64,000 bases of DNA from Aureispira sp. CCB-E (GTDB lineage: Bacteria > Bacteroidota > Bacteroidia > Chitinophagales > Saprospiraceae), in NCBI RefSeq assembly GCF_031326345.1, contig NZ_CP133671.1:496001-560000 (forward strand), in the 5' to 3' direction. The notes beneath the pieces are model-generated. The model did not search any database, had not been told where the DNA came from, and saw nothing but the letters and a program-made list of their open reading frames with translations. Positions 41,303-49,964 of the stretch are shown here, piece by piece; within the stretch, counting starts at the first letter, position 1; every line of letters starts with the position of its first letter. The translations under genes and the position numbers were made by a program.

Positions 41303-42577
41303 CTATTCAATAACAACTTCTAGTAAGTCCTCCTTGTTTAAATATTTTTGAGCCATCGCTTGTATTTGTTCAGGAGTAATCGTTTTGATGGTTTGAATAA
41401 ATTTGTAATAATACGAATCATCCAAATCAGCTGTTACCAAACTTTTAAGGATACTAGCGACATTAAATACACCATCTAGGGCGGTTAATTGCATGCCCAA
41501 CGTATAATTTCGTACCATTTCCATTTCTTGTAAAGGAATGGGACTATCTTGTAAACGTTCTATTTCGCGATATATTTCAGTTAAGGCTGCATCTTTAACA
41601 TCTTTTCCTACATCGGTGTGAATATACCAGTAACCACTATAACGCAGTGTTTCTAAAGAAGAGTAAACGCCATAGGTATATCCATTTTCCTCTCGAAGGT
41701 TTTGCATTAACCGAGCTCCAAAGTATCCACCCAATACCATATTAAGCATATAAAATTGGTCACAATCGGGATGTTCTCTAGAAAAAGTACGTCGTCCAAT
41801 ACGAATAGAAGCTTGTAAGCTGTCGTCAGAAAGTACTTGATGAATTTTTTTTGGTAACTGCAACGAAGCTAATTCCCATTGTGGGGCTGGAGCAGTCGTG
41901 CTAGAAGGCAAACTACCAAAGTGTTGCTCTAACAACTCAATAATTGTTGTAGAAACCTTACCAGAAACAAAAATAGTGCAATTATTTGCAGTGTAATTGT
42001 CTTTGAAATGTTGTTGAATGCTAGTTAGTGTAACCTTGTCAAAAGAATCTTCTGATGAATTGTAGCCGTAGGGATGTTCAGATCCAAACAACTCTTCGGT
42101 GAACAAACGGTAAGCCACTACATCATTTTTTTGCAGTTGCACCTTTAAATTTTGTCGATTGCGTTTGAGTAATTTTGTCAATTCTTCGGTAGGGAATGCA
42201 GGAGTTGTCAACAACTCTTCTAGCATAGGAAGCAGCATTTTTAGATGCTTGGCAAGACAATACACTTGAATATTGACGGTGTTAAAACCATCGTATATAT
42301 TTAAAGAAGCACCATAGTACTCAAAAAAATCAGCCAACTGCTCTGCATTGTGCTGATGACTCCCTGCTTTGAGCAGTTGAGAGGTAATACGAGCAATTAA
42401 TTTTTCTTTTTCGCACCAACGTCCTGCCTTAAAAATAAGTTCTAGTTTTATAACATCTTGACTACCTAAACTAACTTCATAAACAGGAATTCCATTGCTT
42501 AATTGATGAACAATAGGACGATGTAAATTGAGTGTTCCAACAGTTTGTATATGAGGTGCTTTGCTGCGATTTATCAT
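41303..42577 (-). CDS. M16 (insulinase-like) protein lacking the zinc motif
   Basis: A 424-residue protein with the two-domain M16 fold, from VHQLSNGIPVYEVSLGSQDV to the second-domain phrase QASIRIGRRTF..FYMLNMVLGGYFGARLMQNLREENGYTYGVYSS. The zinc motif HxxEH that should follow the first helix is replaced (QLLKAGSHQHNAEQLADFFE), so it is likely the non-catalytic partner of a heterodimeric M16 peptidase. An active subunit gene is not within this window. No signal peptide, so cytoplasmic or, if exported, by another route. A good promoter box lies directly upstream, with a leader of about 15 nt. Confidence 0.87.
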   Translation of the reverse strand: MINRSKAPHIQTVGTLNLHRPIVHQLSNGIPVYEVSLGSQDVIKLELIFKAGRWCEKEKLIARITSQLLKAGSHQHNAEQLADFFEYYGASLNIYDGFNTVNIQVYCLAKHLKMLLPMLEELLTTPAFPTEELTKLLKRNRQNLKVQLQKNDVVAYRLFTEELFGSEHPYGYNSSEDSFDKVTLTSIQQHFKDNYTANNCTIFVSGKVSTTIIELLEQHFGSLPSSTTAPAPQWELASLQLPKKIHQVLSDDSLQASIRIGRRTFSREHPDCDQFYMLNMVLGGYFGARLMQNLREENGYTYGVYSSLETLRYSGYWYIHTDVGKDVKDAALTEIYREIERLQDSPIPLQEMEMVRNYTLGMQLTALDGVFNVASILKSLVTADLDDSYYYKFIQTIKTITPEQIQAMAQKYLNKEDLLEVVIE

Positions 42578-42598
42578 TCTTAATAATTAAAGTTTTGG

Positions 42599-42606
42599 CA
42601 AAGATA
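42599..42606 (-). promoter_or_regulatory. TAnnTTTG box of the M16 gene
   Basis: TATCTTTG on the minus strand is an exact match to the Bacteroidota -7 consensus and lies 21 bp before the start codon. No clear TTG is visible at the -33 position. Confidence 0.6.
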
Positions 42607-42770
42607 TAAACTTTTGTAACCGAAATAACTACTTGATACGTTTTTAATTACTTCCACACGCTGTTTGTTGACACTTGTTGTTATCGACCTAAATAAGGGA
42701 AAGGACAGAGGTGCAGTTGCGAAAAGATGGAGTTAGGGGGTGTTTGAAAACTTATCTAGCAACTCAAATT

Positions 42771-43535
42771 TTATAATTTTCCTTTGATAGTATAAAAATT
42801 AATTCCTTTGATAAACTCGTTTTGCTTTTGTAGTGTTTGTATTTGCGTGATTAAGCTATTGGGAATTTTATCCCAACTGGCACCATTATTATCATAAAGA
42901 ATAACCCAACCATTATCTAAGTTGAAAGAAACGTATCGAATTAATTTATTGCTATTTTGTAATAACTTAATTTCTGAAATCATTTTTTCAGGAATCAATT
43001 CCCAAAAAACAGTATTGTCATCAGCAACCAAAACCCAACCTCCATTAATAGATAATCCAATACTCTTTATTGTTCTATTAGTTTGATTGAGTTCTATAAT
43101 TTTGTCGATTAGAGAGGGGGCAATATTTTTCCAGTTGGCTTCATTATTATCATATAAAATAATCCAACTTTGTTTGTTGTAAGAGTTAATTGGAGAAAAA
43201 GCAATTTGTTGAATGGAAGAACCTGCTGCTTTTATATCTTGCAAGATAGCCATAAAGTCACGATGAGTACCGTCCCAAGACAGGTGCGATTCAGTTGGTT
43301 GCTGAGCTGTATTGGTATAAGAAATAACCCATCCTCCGTCAGGGGCTAAGCCAATGCAATTGACATTAGCATACGAACGAGCGGACAGTTTCTGTTGTTT
43401 TTCAAGCAACGAGTTGGGGATATCTTGAGCGGCAAATTGATTCTTGTTGAACCAAAGTGTCCAACCCTCCTGTGCTTGCGTGTTGTAACCGATACAACTA
43501 AAGAAAATAATAAAAAGTAGTGCGGTGTTTTGCAT
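42771..43535 (-). CDS. Exported five-repeat protein of unknown function
   Basis: The ATG giving MQNTALLFIIFFSCIG is preferred to a TTG 10 codons upstream, since it starts the signal peptide (cleavage NTQA before Gln). The mature 230 residues consist of five repeats of about 45 residues with the pattern G-W-V-[IL]-x-Y-x-N-N ... W-x-x-I-P-x-x-[LI]-[IL]-x-x-I-x-x-L, then I-x-x-I-x-F/L. Examples of the starts: EGWTLWFNKN, GGWVISYTN, QSWIILYDNNEANWKNI, GGWVLVADDN, NGWVILYDNNGASWDKI. The strand-plus-helix unit suggests a compact repeat or closed propeller-like domain. No family recognised. No T9SS signal, so periplasmic or outer-membrane associated. Confidence 0.7.
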   Translation of the reverse strand: MQNTALLFIIFFSCIGYNTQAQEGWTLWFNKNQFAAQDIPNSLLEKQQKLSARSYANVNCIGLAPDGGWVISYTNTAQQPTESHLSWDGTHRDFMAILQDIKAAGSSIQQIAFSPINSYNKQSWIILYDNNEANWKNIAPSLIDKIIELNQTNRTIKSIGLSINGGWVLVADDNTVFWELIPEKMISEIKLLQNSNKLIRYVSFNLDNGWVILYDNNGASWDKIPNSLITQIQTLQKQNEFIKGINFYTIKGKL

Positions 43536-43682
43536 GTTAATCTGTTTTGGTAGAAGTTGTTGCAAAAGGAAACAAACTTCATGAAAAAAGCCACCGAATT
43601 AAGCTTTTGGATCTGTGTGAAAGAACGACAAAAGCTCATTAGGTGGCTTTGTATGAATAAAATTTCGAAATAATTTAGCGAG

Positions 43683-44381
43683 TTATTTTACGCTATCTAA
43701 GCGTTTTTGAATTTCTTCAACAATTTTTTGTTGCTCTTCAATTGTCAACTTTGTATTGCCTTGTTCTTCTTCACTTTTTTTGATATCACTTTCTGCTGTT
43801 ACAATGTTGTCCTCCATTTTTTTAATGGTAGCACGGTAAGTCTCAATATCTTTTGTGCGTTGAGCTTCCTCTTTTTCTAATTTTTTGAGGGCATCTTCCA
43901 ATTCTTTTAGTTTTTTCTCAGCTTCTTTTAGCTCTGCTTCAATCATATCTGCTGATACTACATTGGCAAAATCCTTTAGTATTTTCTCACCAGCAGGGTA
44001 GCGCTCGGGATAATCTTTAGAGGAGAGATAAGAAGCACCCAAATTGAACCAAACAGCTATTGCTGTTCCTTCTTGACCTCTTTCTTCGATTTTTAGAATA
44101 ATATCGACGGTGTTGTCACTCATATCTTTGATCGTGGCATCGTCAGCAATATATTCGTTCATTTTACGATCGAATTTTGTCTTGCCTTTTAGCTTCTTGA
44201 TGAATTTCCCCCAAGCTTTGTTGACCCCCTTTGCTGTTGTGCCAGGTAATTCCATTGTTAAGGCGTTAAAACTACCTTTGCTGTTGGCTTTTGTCTCTTC
44301 TTTGACAGGAGATTCTATTTGTCCCCAACTAGTTGACACCAAAGCCAAAAGAGCAAAAAGTGTAAGCATTAATGTTTTCAT
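43683..44381 (-). CDS. Exported coiled-coil protein of unknown function
   Basis: A 232-residue exported protein with a signal peptide ending SWG before Gln-21. Residues 25-140 form a small globular domain (MELPGTTAKGVNKAWGKFIK, NTVDIILKIEERGQEGTAIA, VWFNLGASYL). From about 143 to the end it is a long Glu/Lys coiled coil (ELKEAEKKLKELEDALKKLE and on). No membrane segment beyond the signal. Found in other Bacteroidota as an uncharacterised exported protein with a coiled coil, in my judgement; function not known. The next gene upstream is divergent. The 256-bp gap between them has the promoter of the PorE-like gene. Confidence 0.7.
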   Translation of the reverse strand: MKTLMLTLFALLALVSTSWGQIESPVKEETKANSKGSFNALTMELPGTTAKGVNKAWGKFIKKLKGKTKFDRKMNEYIADDATIKDMSDNTVDIILKIEERGQEGTAIAVWFNLGASYLSSKDYPERYPAGEKILKDFANVVSADMIEAELKEAEKKLKELEDALKKLEKEEAQRTKDIETYRATIKKMEDNIVTAESDIKKSEEEQGNTKLTIEEQQKIVEEIQKRLDSVK

Positions 44382-44579
44382 AATTTTTTGTTTTTGTTTG
44401 CTTAAAAAAAGGATTTCACAAAATAATGTTGTATTTTAGGAGTTCTCATCAAATGTGTACTCTCAACACTAAAGGGCTTATAATACTACTACTACTTTAT
44501 CAATTGAAAGAGAATCATTCTTATTGATTCTGGGAATTAAGTATTTTTATAAGAAAAGTAATGTTTTGTAAAAGAAAGC

Positions 44580-44611
44580 TTGTCTAAAATAAGCAAAACT
44601 TGCTATCTTAG
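44580..44611 (+). promoter_or_regulatory. Candidate promoter of the PorE-like gene
   Basis: TTG (44580-44582), 21 bp, then TATCTTAG (44604-44611), one base off TAnnTTTG. The leader to the start codon would be about 20 nt. Confidence 0.45.
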
Positions 44612-44637
44612 CAAAACGTTATCAAATAAAAAAAAAT

Positions 44638-46485
44638 ATGAGAATTATAATACTAGTATTTAGCGTTTTGCTAACTGTATCCAATATTCATGCCCAAAGA
44701 ATACAGCACTTAAAAAAGGGAAATGCTTTTTATAAAGAAAAAGACTATACGAATGCTGTTGTAGAATACGAAAAGCTGTGGAACTCTACTGCGGGAGCGA
44801 AGCTTTTAGGGGTAGATGCAAAAATGAACTTGGCAAATAGTTACCGCTTAATGGATTATCCATTTAAAGCTAAAGAACTGTATCAGCAAGTCATGCAATA
44901 CGGGGATGACCGACAATCTATTTATTTGGAATATGGAAAAGTCTTAATGTCTTTGGGAAGGTATGACGAAGCCATCAAGCAATTTGAAATATATGCTCAA
45001 AAGAACCCAGAATCGACTGAGCCAGCCGCGTTGATACAGCAATGTAAAGATATTGAGAATATTGAGCCTTTGTTTACGAATGTTGATATCTTAAACCAAG
45101 ATTTGGTTAATGATACTGCTACTCGCCAAATCGGAATTACGTACTACGGAGATGGGGTTGTGTTTGCTTCGGATGAATTGGGCGAAGATTTGGGGGATAT
45201 GCGCACAAGGGGCTTTTTGAATATGCGTGTAAGTGGTGTTAATGCCGAAGGAAATTTGAAACGTTCTGAAAAATTTACACAATCTTTGAATAGTAACGAA
45301 CGCCACGATGGTCCTGCCGCTTTTTCAAGAGATGGTCTGCATGTATTTTATTCTCAAAGTGTTCCAACAAGAGATGGAGGAACTGTTTTGCAAATTTGGA
45401 CTTCGTCTTTTCGAGATGGTCGTTGGACAGAAGCGCGCCCATTGGAATTTTTAATGCAAGGAAGTAATTTTACACATCCAACACTATCAGCCGATGGCAG
45501 AACCTTGTATTTTGCTTCTGATATGAAGGGAACATTTGGAGGGCTAGATATATGGATGAGTAATTATGAGGACAATAGCTGGACGTATCCTATTAACTTA
45601 GGAAAAGATATTAATACCGAGAAAGATGATGCTTGGCCTTATATTCATCCAGATGGAGATTTGTATTTTTCTTCAAAAGGACACCCTGGTTTTGGTGGTT
45701 ATGATATCTTTCGCACTCGTCCACTTGGAAATGGAGTAGATTGGTTGCCAATCGAAAATTTAGGGCAGCCGTTTAATTCTTCTTTTAGTGACGTTTCTTT
45801 TATTATGTCAGATGATCAAACTCAAGGTTTTTTATCGTCTAATAGAGCTAAGAGTTATGATATTTTTAAATTTGTTTTGGTTGGTGCCGAAAAACAAATC
45901 TTGCCAGAGGGAATTCCACCTAGAACGAGTATTGGTATTTCAGAAATCGAACATCCTGTTATTTTAAGCGATATTCCTAAACGCCCAGATGGTATGACAG
46001 ATGATGAGTACATTGCTTTTTTGGCGGATAAGGCTAACAAAGGAGAAATAGATTTACCGAAGGCTGATGAGCCAAAGAATACTCCACTTCCTGACGACAA
46101 ATCAGATCCAACGAATACGGAGTCGACACCAACCAACAATCCTAGTTCAACTGGAAACCCAACCAACAATCCTCCAGTAAATACAGAACCAACACCGACA
46201 CCTAGCGAAGATATTGTGCTTGCTGTTGTCTTAAAAGTAATGGATGTTGCGAATTCTAGACCTTTGAGCGATGCTAAAGTAGTTGTCAAAAATAAGTTTA
46301 CACAAGAAGAAACGGTTTTGGATGTAAATGCTCAAGGAGAAATAGAGGTGCGATTAGAGCCTGATCAAAAGTATACCATCTCTGGTCAGTGTATGGGATA
46401 CAAAGAAAGTTCGTTGCCTGTTTCTACCATGGGAGTTGTAGCTTCTGATCGAGTACAAGCAAACCTGCCGATGGAAAAAGAATAA
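44638..46485 (+). CDS. PorE-like T9SS-associated protein without OmpA domain
   Basis: A 615-residue exported protein with signal peptide ending IHA before Gln-20. Domains in order: TPRs (about 22-140; GNAFYKEKDYTNAVVEYEKL, EYGKVLMSLGRYDEAIKQFE), a PD40/WD40-like beta-propeller (about 150-415; THPTLSADGRTLYFASD, LGGLDIW-type strand FGGLDIWMSNYEDN), a P/T/N-rich linker (about 470-525), and a CarboxypepD-regulatory-like domain (about 528-612; DVANSRPLSDAKVVVKNK, GQCMGYKESS). This is the order of PorE/SprE-type T9SS proteins but stops before the usual OmpA peptidoglycan-binding domain. Possibly a surface or periplasmic accessory of the secretion or gliding machinery. porZ lies downstream after a candidate RNA gene. 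Confidence 0.82.
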   Translation: MRIIILVFSVLLTVSNIHAQRIQHLKKGNAFYKEKDYTNAVVEYEKLWNSTAGAKLLGVDAKMNLANSYRLMDYPFKAKELYQQVMQYGDDRQSIYLEYGKVLMSLGRYDEAIKQFEIYAQKNPESTEPAALIQQCKDIENIEPLFTNVDILNQDLVNDTATRQIGITYYGDGVVFASDELGEDLGDMRTRGFLNMRVSGVNAEGNLKRSEKFTQSLNSNERHDGPAAFSRDGLHVFYSQSVPTRDGGTVLQIWTSSFRDGRWTEARPLEFLMQGSNFTHPTLSADGRTLYFASDMKGTFGGLDIWMSNYEDNSWTYPINLGKDINTEKDDAWPYIHPDGDLYFSSKGHPGFGGYDIFRTRPLGNGVDWLPIENLGQPFNSSFSDVSFIMSDDQTQGFLSSNRAKSYDIFKFVLVGAEKQILPEGIPPRTSIGISEIEHPVILSDIPKRPDGMTDDEYIAFLADKANKGEIDLPKADEPKNTPLPDDKSDPTNTESTPTNNPSSTGNPTNNPPVNTEPTPTPSEDIVLAVVLKVMDVANSRPLSDAKVVVKNKFTQEETVLDVNAQGEIEVRLEPDQKYTISGQCMGYKESSLPVSTMGVVASDRVQANLPMEKE

Positions 46486-46504
46486 ACTTAGAATAAAAAA
46501 AATG

Positions 46505-46554
46505 AAGCCTGTATAAATGTTTTTCTAACGTACATTTATACAGGCTTTTTTTTT
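46505..46554 (+). terminator. Strong intrinsic terminator
   Basis: AAGCCTGTATAAATGT and ACATTTATACAGGCTT form a 16-bp perfect stem with an 11-nt loop followed by TTTTTTT. It closes the PorE-like transcript 20 bp after the stop. Confidence 0.92.
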
Positions 46555-46930
46555 GAAATGCCCATTGTAGCGGGGTTTATAGAGTTGAAATAGACTAAGG
46601 TGCAAAAGAGAAAATAATCTTTTTTGAAGAATTGTAAAAAAAAATAAAAAAAGACCCAACCCTTTTTTTTTTACCCTCGTTTTCACCAATAACAGGCGTA
46701 TAAAACCGTTTTTATTTAAATAAAAGGCATCTATTTCTATATCAAAATACCTTGATTAAACAGTAGAAATAGAAAACATAGTTCTAACAGTTTGAAAAAT
46801 ACTGCTAAAACATTACGACCAAAAAAGCAATCAGTAGTATTTTTCAACTGTTATTTTGAAATTGACTTACAACAACAACAACATACTTACAACAACAAGT
46901 TTACTTACTTACTTACTTACTTTGCAGCTT

Positions 46931-47067
46931 GGGATGGAATAGGTTAAAAGCTAGAGGTGGCAATCCCACCTCAACCTGTTCCTGAACTGAAACGCAACTA
47001 AAATTTAAATTGCTATTTTTATAGCGAAACATAGGGTTAAAAAGAACAGTCTTTGGCTGTTCTTTTT
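46931..47067 (+). ncRNA. Candidate small structured RNA of unknown type
   Basis: Between two protein genes lies a compact unit of about 137 nt. Hairpin 1 (46936-46982): outer stem GGAATAGGTT/AACCTGTTCC and inner GAGGTGG/CCACCTC, with an 8-nt one-sided bulge. Hairpin 2: GCTAT/ATAGC with a TTTT loop (47012-47025). It ends in an intrinsic terminator at 47039-47067 (AAAAAGAACAG/CTGTTCTTTTT). A (TTAC)5 microsatellite running into TTACTTTGCAG immediately upstream resembles a -7 box (TACTTTG, one base short of TAnnTTTG). No open frame of note. No match to tRNA, tmRNA, RNase P or 4.5S RNA signatures; a divergent 6S-type RNA or a lineage-specific sRNA are options. Confidence 0.5.
47039..47067 (+). terminator. 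Terminator of the candidate RNA
   Basis: AAAAAGAACAG and CTGTTCTTTTT give an 11-bp stem with a 7-nt loop, ending in U-rich sequence. No protein gene directly precedes it, which is the strongest sign of an independent transcript. Confidence 0.85.
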
Positions 47068-47505
47068 ATATTTTAGGGATGGAACAGTGAATTGTGAGTT
47101 GGCGTTCTAGTAGGATGCTAGTATGAAATGGTTGGTGTCTACTCAAAGCAGCGTATTTCGTATTGGGCACGTTTGAAAAAACAGACTGTTAATTAATCGA
47201 ATGCCGAATGAAATGGCAAAGGAATACTATTAATTACCTTGACTTGACAATATAAAACGATATTCTATAGAATCTACCTATACATTTTTTAAATTTGAGA
47301 AATATAATAGTGAAGTTGTTTAAAAGATGAATTACAATTAATTTATTTTTTATTACTACTCGTAACAATCTGTTGGAATTATACTCATAGTGCTACCCTG
47401 CAAAGGTTTGGTATCTTATGCAGTTGTAATGTAGCTAAACGTTATTAGTGGTCTGCTCTACTAAATAAATGTACAGTCTAAAGATTTAAATTAGAGTATA
47501 AGGTT

Positions 47506-49848
47506 ATGATATATAATAAAATAAAGTGCTTAACAGCCCTGTTAGTTGCATTAATTAGTAGTCAAGTATTAGGACAAGATAATCCCGTAGCATTAGGGGA
47601 GTGGCGCTCGCACTTGTCGTATGAGAGTATGGTGGCGTTGACAGAAAGTGACGATGCCGTATTTTATGCATCTACCCAAGCTATTCTAAAAGTTTACAAG
47701 GAAGACCAATCATTAGAGCACCTCAATAAGGTTTCTGGTTTGAGCGATATGCGGATAAAAACCATAGAGTATAATCGCTCTGAGAAGCTATTGGTAATTG
47801 CTTACACAAATGGAAATATTGACTTGTTATATGATAATGGTCAAGTTGTTAATCTATCTGCTATTATTACTAATAATAACATCATTGGAGATAAGTCGAT
47901 TAACCAGATTTATTGTTCTGGAAAACAAATTTATTTTTCTTGTTCTTTCGGATTGGTAGTTTATGACTTAGATATAGAGGCGTTTAGCCAAACAACGTTT
48001 ACGCCAGCTGATGTAAATGCTTGTACTCAATACGGAGACACTTTATTTATAGCGACAGATCAAGGAATTTACAAAGGAATAATGGATGGTCGAAACTTGT
48101 TGGATTTTGGAACATGGCAATTTCAAGGAAGTCATGTAAATCTTAATATTGCATCGTATTCTTCTAGAAATTTAATTACATTTAATGATAGAGTGTATGC
48201 CGCAGCAAAAGATACATTGTATCAATATTATAACGGAACATGGCATCATTTTGATGGCTTCGATCAGGCAGCAGGACAGGCTATTAGCTTTTGGAGACCA
48301 ACAGGAACAGGAGATTTTGTTCCACACTATAATATGTCTTTAAATTATGCCCAAAATAAATTAATTATTACGACCAATACCCCTACTTATTATTTAATTG
48401 ATGTGTCCAATACAATCGAAACAAAATCGTATGCTCGCTCTTGGCGAGTTAAAGATATAGTGATTGATCAAGACAATATTCATTGGGCTGCTGATGAAGC
48501 ATATATGCACAGAGATTTTAAATACATTGAACCGAACTCACCACGAAGTAATTTGGTCGCTGACATGCACGTGGATGAAGAAGGAACACTTTGGGTAGCC
48601 TCTGCTCCATATAACTCTATTACGGCTTATTTTAGTAGAAATGGCTTTTATAGTTATAAAGATGGTGAATGGAAAGAATTTAGTACAAGAACGAATGTGC
48701 TAACAGATACTTTTTGGGATCCGATTCGAATTATTAGTAACCCTGTTAACAATAAAATATACGTAGGCTCTTTTATGAGTGGTGTGTTAGAAATGGATGC
48801 TAATGGAACTGTATCTGTATTTGATCAGTATAGTTCTGATGTCCCTCTAGAAGGTACGAATGGAGATAATGCTAGAACAAGAGTATTGGGATTGGCTGTG
48901 GATGATGATGGTAATGTTTGGATGACTAATTCGGGGACTTTTGATGCCACCTTGACCGTAAGAAAACGAGATGGAAGCTGGAAAGCATTTCCTAGCACAT
49001 ACTTTAGCAATCAAATTCAAGTAGAGGAGGTCGTAATTGATCGAAATGGTTATAAGTGGGTGAAACATATTACTGGAAAAATAACCGTTTTTGATAGCGG
49101 AGATTTGGACGATGATACAGACGATAGAAGCATTCAGTTGGGAGATAACAATACTGTATTGCCTAACAATGATGTTAAATGCTTGGTAGCTGATAAAAAT
49201 GGAACTATTTGGGTTGGAACGAATGCGGGAATTACGATCTTTAATTGTTCTTCTAATGTGTTTGACAATGACTGTGGAGGAAATCGCCCTGTTATTACGC
49301 AAGATAATTTTAATGGATATTTATTGGAAGGGGAAACCATCTTAGATATTGTGGTCGATGCTGCTAATAGAAAGTGGGTCGCAACTACCAATGGTTTGTT
49401 TTTACTTTCAGCCGATGGTTATAACCAACTCGCTTATTTTACTAAAGAAAATAGTCCTTTGTTTGACAACGAAGTCAATCATTTAGCAATAGATGGAGTT
49501 ACTGGAACGGTATATATTTCTAGTACAGTTGGGATTCAGTCTTTTAGAGGTGAGGCTACTACTGGACAGAATCGAATGAAAAAAGAAAATGTAGTCGTTT
49601 TCCCTCACCCTGTAGAGCCTGGTTATACAGGACCAATTGCTATTTCTAACTTGGTAGATGAAGCCAATGTGAAAATTACAGATGCCAGTGGTCGATTGGT
49701 TTATGAGACGACTGCATTGGGAGGACAAGCAATATGGAATGGAACAGATTACAATGGAAGAAGAGCGCAGTCAGGGGTTTATTTGGTTTTTGTTGTCAAT
49801 GAAGAAGGAACTCAAAAGGGCGTTTGTAAGATTTTGTTTTTGAATTAA
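47506..49848 (+). CDS. porZ: PorZ-type T9SS protein
   Basis: A 780-residue exported protein. Signal peptide ends VLG before Gln-24. The opening mature phrase ALGEWRSHLSYE and the following propeller repeats match PorZ. Two beta-propellers span about 40-680 (TFTPADVNACTQYGDTLFIA, LVADMHVDEEGTLWVAS, CLVADKNGTIWVGTN), and a C-terminal T9SS-type domain follows (VVVFPHPVEPGYTGPIAI, VKITDASGRLVYE, GVYLVFVV). PorZ is part of the T9SS surface attachment complex in Porphyromonas, where it helps deliver anionic LPS to the sortase. Upstream 400 bp hold no recognised gene after the candidate RNA. A terminator lies about 40 bp after the stop. Confidence 0.92.
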   Translation: MIYNKIKCLTALLVALISSQVLGQDNPVALGEWRSHLSYESMVALTESDDAVFYASTQAILKVYKEDQSLEHLNKVSGLSDMRIKTIEYNRSEKLLVIAYTNGNIDLLYDNGQVVNLSAIITNNNIIGDKSINQIYCSGKQIYFSCSFGLVVYDLDIEAFSQTTFTPADVNACTQYGDTLFIATDQGIYKGIMDGRNLLDFGTWQFQGSHVNLNIASYSSRNLITFNDRVYAAAKDTLYQYYNGTWHHFDGFDQAAGQAISFWRPTGTGDFVPHYNMSLNYAQNKLIITTNTPTYYLIDVSNTIETKSYARSWRVKDIVIDQDNIHWAADEAYMHRDFKYIEPNSPRSNLVADMHVDEEGTLWVASAPYNSITAYFSRNGFYSYKDGEWKEFSTRTNVLTDTFWDPIRIISNPVNNKIYVGSFMSGVLEMDANGTVSVFDQYSSDVPLEGTNGDNARTRVLGLAVDDDGNVWMTNSGTFDATLTVRKRDGSWKAFPSTYFSNQIQVEEVVIDRNGYKWVKHITGKITVFDSGDLDDDTDDRSIQLGDNNTVLPNNDVKCLVADKNGTIWVGTNAGITIFNCSSNVFDNDCGGNRPVITQDNFNGYLLEGETILDIVVDAANRKWVATTNGLFLLSADGYNQLAYFTKENSPLFDNEVNHLAIDGVTGTVYISSTVGIQSFRGEATTGQNRMKKENVVVFPHPVEPGYTGPIAISNLVDEANVKITDASGRLVYETTALGGQAIWNGTDYNGRRAQSGVYLVFVVNEEGTQKGVCKILFLN

Positions 49849-49888
49849 CCAATTTCTTAGTTACTTTTAGTGCTACTGACAGGATCGT

Positions 49889-49936
49889 TCTTTGGCAATT
49901 GCTTAAATATTGAATAGGAATTGTCAAAGAGCATTT
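49889..49936 (+). terminator. Terminator after porZ
   Basis: TCTTTGGCAATT and AATTGTCAAAGA form a 12-bp stem with one G-T mispair and an 18-nt loop, followed by GCATTTTTAT. It isolates porZ from the glycan locus downstream. Confidence 0.75.
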
Positions 49937-49964
49937 TTATTTATAGCTTCTAAAATGGCGACTA

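Noticed and set aside
46860-46922. CRISPR-like repeats (ACAACA and TTAC tracts)
   Set aside because: The units are 3-4 bp simple repeats without spacers; a microsatellite, not a CRISPR array.
46931-47067. tRNA, tmRNA, RNase P or 4.5S RNA
   Set aside because: No cloverleaf, no GAGGAAAGTCC-type or GGAAGGAAGCAG-type signature, and too short for tmRNA or RNase P.
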